8,218 bases of DNA. Origin: Synergistaceae bacterium (lineage in GTDB: Bacteria > Synergistota > Synergistia > Synergistales > Synergistaceae). Of the stretch, positions 6,085 through 8,218 are shown piece by piece. The position numbers and the translations under genes were made by a program. The notes under the pieces are model-generated. The model saw nothing but the letters and a program-made list of their open reading frames with translations, was not told where the DNA came from and made no database searches. Positions within the stretch are counted from its first letter, which is position 1, and every line of letters begins with the position of its first letter. The stretch covers positions 1 through 8,218 of the forward strand of contig JAQVPO010000053.1 in assembly GCA_028702015.1 (NCBI GenBank). The letters are read 5' to 3'.

Positions 6085-6708
6085 TTATGACAGATTAGGA
6101 GTCCAGTTGTATTTTATCAGTTTCATAAATTCACCGGAACGCTCTATCAAATGTATTCCACAGAAATCCATCGGGTAATAAAAGATGTCATTCAGTTTAA
6201 AGCAGAAATAATTGCACATCAGAGTCCATATCACTCCGCCATGAGCAAAGATCAGTATATTGCCTGAAGGGTTATTGTCGAGAATCTCCTTAAAGGCAGG
6301 TACAGTTCTTTTCTGAAGGTCCTTGAAGCTCTCACCTCCGGGAGGTCTGACAGAATCAAAGGAGGCGCCTCTTTTTTCATAAATATCGTTCCATTCGGAC
6401 CTTACCTCGTCGAAAGTCCTGCCCTCCCACTCTCCAAGATGTATTTCGCGAAGACCGCTTACCTGTTTTATATTGCATGCTTTTCCTGAAAGGGCAATTT
6501 CTGCGGTATCAACTGATCTTTTTAAGTCACTTGAAAAAACAGCGTTTGCATTGATGTTTTTCAGACCATCGGACAGATTCTTCGCCGTCATGATCCCCTC
6601 TTTAGAAAGCGGATAATCTGTCGATCCATAATAAATCTTTCCCTCATAGGGAAGTTCCGGTTTGGCATGGCGAATCAGATATATTTTCTGTTTTTCAATA
6701 TTATTCAA
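6085..6708 (-). CDS. Histidine phosphatase superfamily protein (phosphoglycerate mutase/CobC-like)
   Basis: With a TTG start this is a 207-residue cytoplasmic phosphatase, normal for the family. The phospho-acceptor His14 lies in LIRHAKPE, a variant of the usual RHGE/T. Other active-site residues are Arg13, Arg64 (SSDLKRSVDTA), Glu93 (LGEWEG) and His156 (FAHGGV). YYGSTDYPLSKEG and RPPGGESF are also typical. The family includes alpha-ribazole phosphatase, cofactor-dependent mutases and broad phosphatases, and the sequence alone does not choose among them. No cobalamin genes are nearby. The TTG at 6708 has GGGAG 9 nt upstream and places the first strand where homologues have it. The longer ATG at 6756 adds 16 residues (two Cys, no family match) and lacks an SD, but cannot be excluded. 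Confidence 0.9.
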   Translation of the reverse strand: MNNIEKQKIYLIRHAKPELPYEGKIYYGSTDYPLSKEGIMTAKNLSDGLKNINANAVFSSDLKRSVDTAEIALSGKACNIKQVSGLREIHLGEWEGRTFDEVRSEWNDIYEKRGASFDSVRPPGGESFKDLQKRTVPAFKEILDNNPSGNILIFAHGGVIWTLMCNYFCFKLNDIFYYPMDFCGIHLIERSGEFMKLIKYNWTPNLS

Positions 6709-6845
6709 AAGCTGCAACTCCCGACATCCTGAAAAGAGCGAACAGACCCTTCTCATTCATAAAATTGTCTGCATTAATTTTTACCCCGATACCCCGAATT
6801 TTCGATTTCAGAGTCTTTAGGTCATCTTCTCATAAATTCTCAATT

Positions 6846-7223
6846 TCAGATTATTTCTTCGTCAGATTTATTCCACGGAGGCGATACTATACAGAGAAAT
6901 TCCAGGGTCCCGTCTCCGTCGTTTACAGCATACTGTTCTGCCGAAGGAGCTACCAGAACAGCTTTTCCTTTTTTCAGAGCTACAGGGTTTCCGTTTATAA
7001 AAAGAGTCCCGGTCCCCTCAATTATCCAATAGACTTCAGAAGATGTCTTCAGCCTGTGCGGCACAGTGTGTCCGCGTGGGAGGATCTCCGCATGGGATAA
7101 TGAATAATCACTGAAAGGAAGTTTTTCATTTCTTGGATGCAGTACTTCCGCAAGTGAGCAAAGATCCCCGGCAGTAAAATGTTCAAGTTTACCTGCATCC
7201 TTTACTATAATATCCTGCTCCAT
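6846..7223 (-). CDS. Small single-domain cupin protein
   Basis: A 125-residue cupin of the short sugar-isomerase-like or sensor-like type. The barrel core is seen as the HAEILPRGHTVPHRLKTSSEVYWIIEGTG segment (44-72), ...LFINGNPVALKKGKAVLVAPSAEQYAVN (74-101) and the final LEFLCIVSPPW (107-117), an ending common in this group. Motif 1 keeps His56 and Glu63 but has Leu58 where a second His is usual. Motif 2 has Tyr98 where the last metal His is usual. Metal binding is therefore doubtful and the substrate unknown. The start at 7223 has GGGAGG 7 nt upstream. The in-frame ATG at 7250 overlaps the promoter -10 box and so should not be transcribed. It is followed by the phosphatase gene after 137 bp. 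Confidence 0.9.
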   Translation of the reverse strand: MEQDIIVKDAGKLEHFTAGDLCSLAEVLHPRNEKLPFSDYSLSHAEILPRGHTVPHRLKTSSEVYWIIEGTGTLFINGNPVALKKGKAVLVAPSAEQYAVNDGDGTLEFLCIVSPPWNKSDEEII

Positions 7224-7248
7224 TTCCAGTCCTCCCTTCATGGATACC

Positions 7249-7280
7249 ATTATACAGAGAGTTCCGTATTTTATCGGAAC
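7249..7280 (-). promoter_or_regulatory. Cupin promoter (-10 TATAAT) with overlapping 20-bp dyad operator candidate
   Basis: A perfect TATAAT lies at 7254-7249 on the minus strand, about 26 bp before the cupin ATG. No good -35 exists at 17 bp; the best is TTCCGA with a 19-bp spacer. Where the -35 should be there is a perfect inverted repeat, arms GTTCCG (7261-7266) and CGGAAC (7275-7280) with an 8-bp AT centre. A regulator bound there would directly control RNA polymerase access. The regulator is unknown. Confidence 0.55.
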
Positions 7281-7284
7281 AATG

Positions 7285-7331
7285 AAAAAAACAATAAGAC
7301 AGCCCTGTATTTTAAAGGAGCTGCCCTATTG
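7285..7331 (-). terminator. Rho-independent terminator of the LolA-like gene
   Basis: On the minus strand CAATAGGGCAGC (7331-7320) pairs along all 12 positions, including two G-U, with GCTGTCTTATTG (7303-7292). The loop is 16 nt and seven T residues follow (7291-7285). It lies 36 bp after the stop codon of the gene at 7367 and separates it from the cupin transcript. Confidence 0.85.
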
Positions 7332-7366
7332 TACTTAATTACACGATAAATATGCCCTTGTTGAAG

Positions 7367-8008
7367 TTACATCATCATTTTGCTGTATCCTTTCGGTATC
7401 TTGAAAAGATTTTCATCGACTCTGTTTCCATATTCAATTATCTCCATCAGAGTATCGGCAGTCCGCCAGTATTTCCATTTGTCCGTACCTTCTTCGAAGT
7501 AATACGTCTGGGAAATGTTTCCGTCAACAGTGATCTTCTCGTAGTCATATGTCCTGCCTGCGATTTTCTCTTTCCCTGAAGACTTTACCATTTTTACCTT
7601 CTCAGCTTCTGATAAATCGCTGCCATCGTTTAGATTAGGTCCTTCATAAGATTCATTCGGCATTTTCATATACATTTGTTCGTCATGAAGCAGAATTACC
7701 GTGGATCTCGCCTCAGTGTCGGTAATAGTGCTTATATGTTTTGAATCACTGAAAATATCCACATATGTATTTTTACCTTTTATTGCCATCGTGGTCACGA
7801 CATTTTCCTTCCCGTCGCCAGTATCAGCTGAGGATCTGAATTTCAAATATATTGCCTGTTTAGAAGGATTCAGGTTTTCGCCCCATATTTTCATAGCTCT
7901 TTCTCCGGGACTGAAAGCAGCATCTCCGGCTCTGGCGTAAAGCATACAAATCACTGCAGCTGCTATTATAAAAACAAGATTTTTTAAAACAGTATATCTT
8001 TTTCCCAT
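7367..8008 (-). CDS. Secreted LolA-like/DUF4412-type protein
   Basis: A 213-residue exported protein. Residues 1-31 are a signal peptide (MGKRYTVLKN, hydrophobic 11-24, end near GDAA before FSPG). The mature part is a run of amphipathic strands of the kind found in outer-membrane lipoprotein-sorting-like and DUF4412 proteins. Visible are QAIYLKFR, VVTTMAIKGKNTYVDI, STVILLHDEQMYMKMP, then KIAGRTYDYEKITVDG and a C-terminal VDENLFKIPKGYSKMM, a typical family ending. These proteins form an open half-barrel that holds lipids or lipoproteins in the periplasm, so a similar role is inferred. Cargo is unknown and no partner such as LolB or an RND transporter is in view. The start at 8008 has GGAGG 8 nt upstream. 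The longer frame to 8086 runs into the antisense DHH fragment. It is monocistronic, ending at the terminator 36 bp on. Confidence 0.85.
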   Translation of the reverse strand: MGKRYTVLKNLVFIIAAAVICMLYARAGDAAFSPGERAMKIWGENLNPSKQAIYLKFRSSADTGDGKENVVTTMAIKGKNTYVDIFSDSKHISTITDTEARSTVILLHDEQMYMKMPNESYEGPNLNDGSDLSEAEKVKMVKSSGKEKIAGRTYDYEKITVDGNISQTYYFEEGTDKWKYWRTADTLMEIIEYGNRVDENLFKIPKGYSKMMM

Positions 8009-8052
8009 GAGCGATCCCTCCTGACAGTTTTTACATAGAACCAGAAAAAAGA

Positions 8053-8218
8053 GCCTTTGCTTTTGATAATACCACGCCAAATTCACACAAGGTTGCCGCC
8101 GAGCTTATGCGAATGGGCGCAGATGTAAAAACAGCAAAATATTATCTTTTTAAACGCAATACAAAAGCGCGAATAAAACTTTTGGCACGTGCTTACGAAT
8201 CGTTCAGGTATTTTAAAG
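8053..8218 (+). pseudogene. 5'-truncated fragment of a DHH-family (NrnA-like) phosphoesterase gene
   Basis: The plus-strand frame from about 8053 to the window edge reads like the end of the DHH domain and the linker of NrnA-type oligoribonuclease/pAp phosphatases. It has FDNTTPNSHKVAAELMRMGAD followed by LFKRNTKARIKLLARAYESF. In such proteins this segment normally follows a D-T-G motif and about 150-200 residues of catalytic domain. None of that is encoded upstream, where the frame runs back only to a stop at 8008 through the leader of the opposite gene. No in-frame ATG, GTG or TTG with an SD precedes 8107. I therefore read it as the surviving 3' part of a broken gene, continuing beyond the window. 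Its codons are A-rich and unlike those of its neighbours. An assembly junction is an alternative. Confidence 0.6.
8066..8074 (-). promoter_or_regulatory. Extended -10 promoter candidate for the LolA-like gene
   Basis: On the minus strand TGGTATTAT (8074-8066) fits an extended -10 (TGn plus TATTAT). No good -35 is seen 17 bp upstream. Transcription would start near 8058, giving a 50-nt leader. The element lies inside the opposing DHH fragment, over the codons for Asn-Thr. Confidence 0.4.

Overview
The window is one almost entirely minus-strand stretch of a bacterial chromosome with moderate GC content. Several things suggest a Gram-negative-type (diderm) cell: a very large secreted beta-helix protein that looks like an autotransporter passenger, four further exported or membrane-anchored proteins, a TPR/PDZ envelope cluster and a LolA-like periplasmic protein. 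SD sequences of the GGAGG type are strong in front of most genes. An anaerobic diderm lineage such as Synergistota is possible, but that is a guess from gene style and not a demonstrated assignment.

Layout in the direction of transcription (right to left). At the right edge, a 5'-truncated plus-strand fragment of a DHH/NrnA-type phosphoesterase (about 8053-8218) stands head-to-head with a minus-strand gene for a secreted LolA/DUF4412-like protein (8008-7367). That gene ends at a clear intrinsic terminator (7331-7285). Next come a small cupin gene (7223-6846) with its own -10 box and an upstream 20-bp dyad, then a histidine-phosphatase gene (6708-6085, probably a TTG start). A run of three envelope genes follows: a membrane-anchored TPR protein (6011-5367), a secreted protein with two apparent related halves (5367-4390, sharing one base with the TPR gene), and a secreted PDZ protein with a His-rich N-terminus (4358-3534). 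A fold-type-I PLP aminotransferase (3424-2306) comes next, 109 bp further on. A tRNA-Arg(CCT) gene (2143-2067) then ends at a 13-bp stem (2043-2014).

Left of the tRNA lie about 700 bp of AT-rich DNA with no convincing long gene. It is rich in signals on the minus strand: two sigma70-like promoters, a perfect 14-bp palindrome at a predicted start site, a tandem 10-bp repeat, a strong SD in front of very short ORFs, and a third promoter with a small dyad close to the next gene. That next gene is the 5' part (432 codons, running off the window) of the surface beta-helix protein. It has a signal peptide, a 57-bp in-frame tandem duplication and regular rungs of about 21-25 residues.

Working together: the TPR, two-half and PDZ genes are most simply read as a co-transcribed cell-envelope module of unknown function. 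The phosphatase and aminotransferase flank it on the same strand, but their functional link is unproven. I found no CRISPR array, IS element, phage gene or toxin-antitoxin pair.
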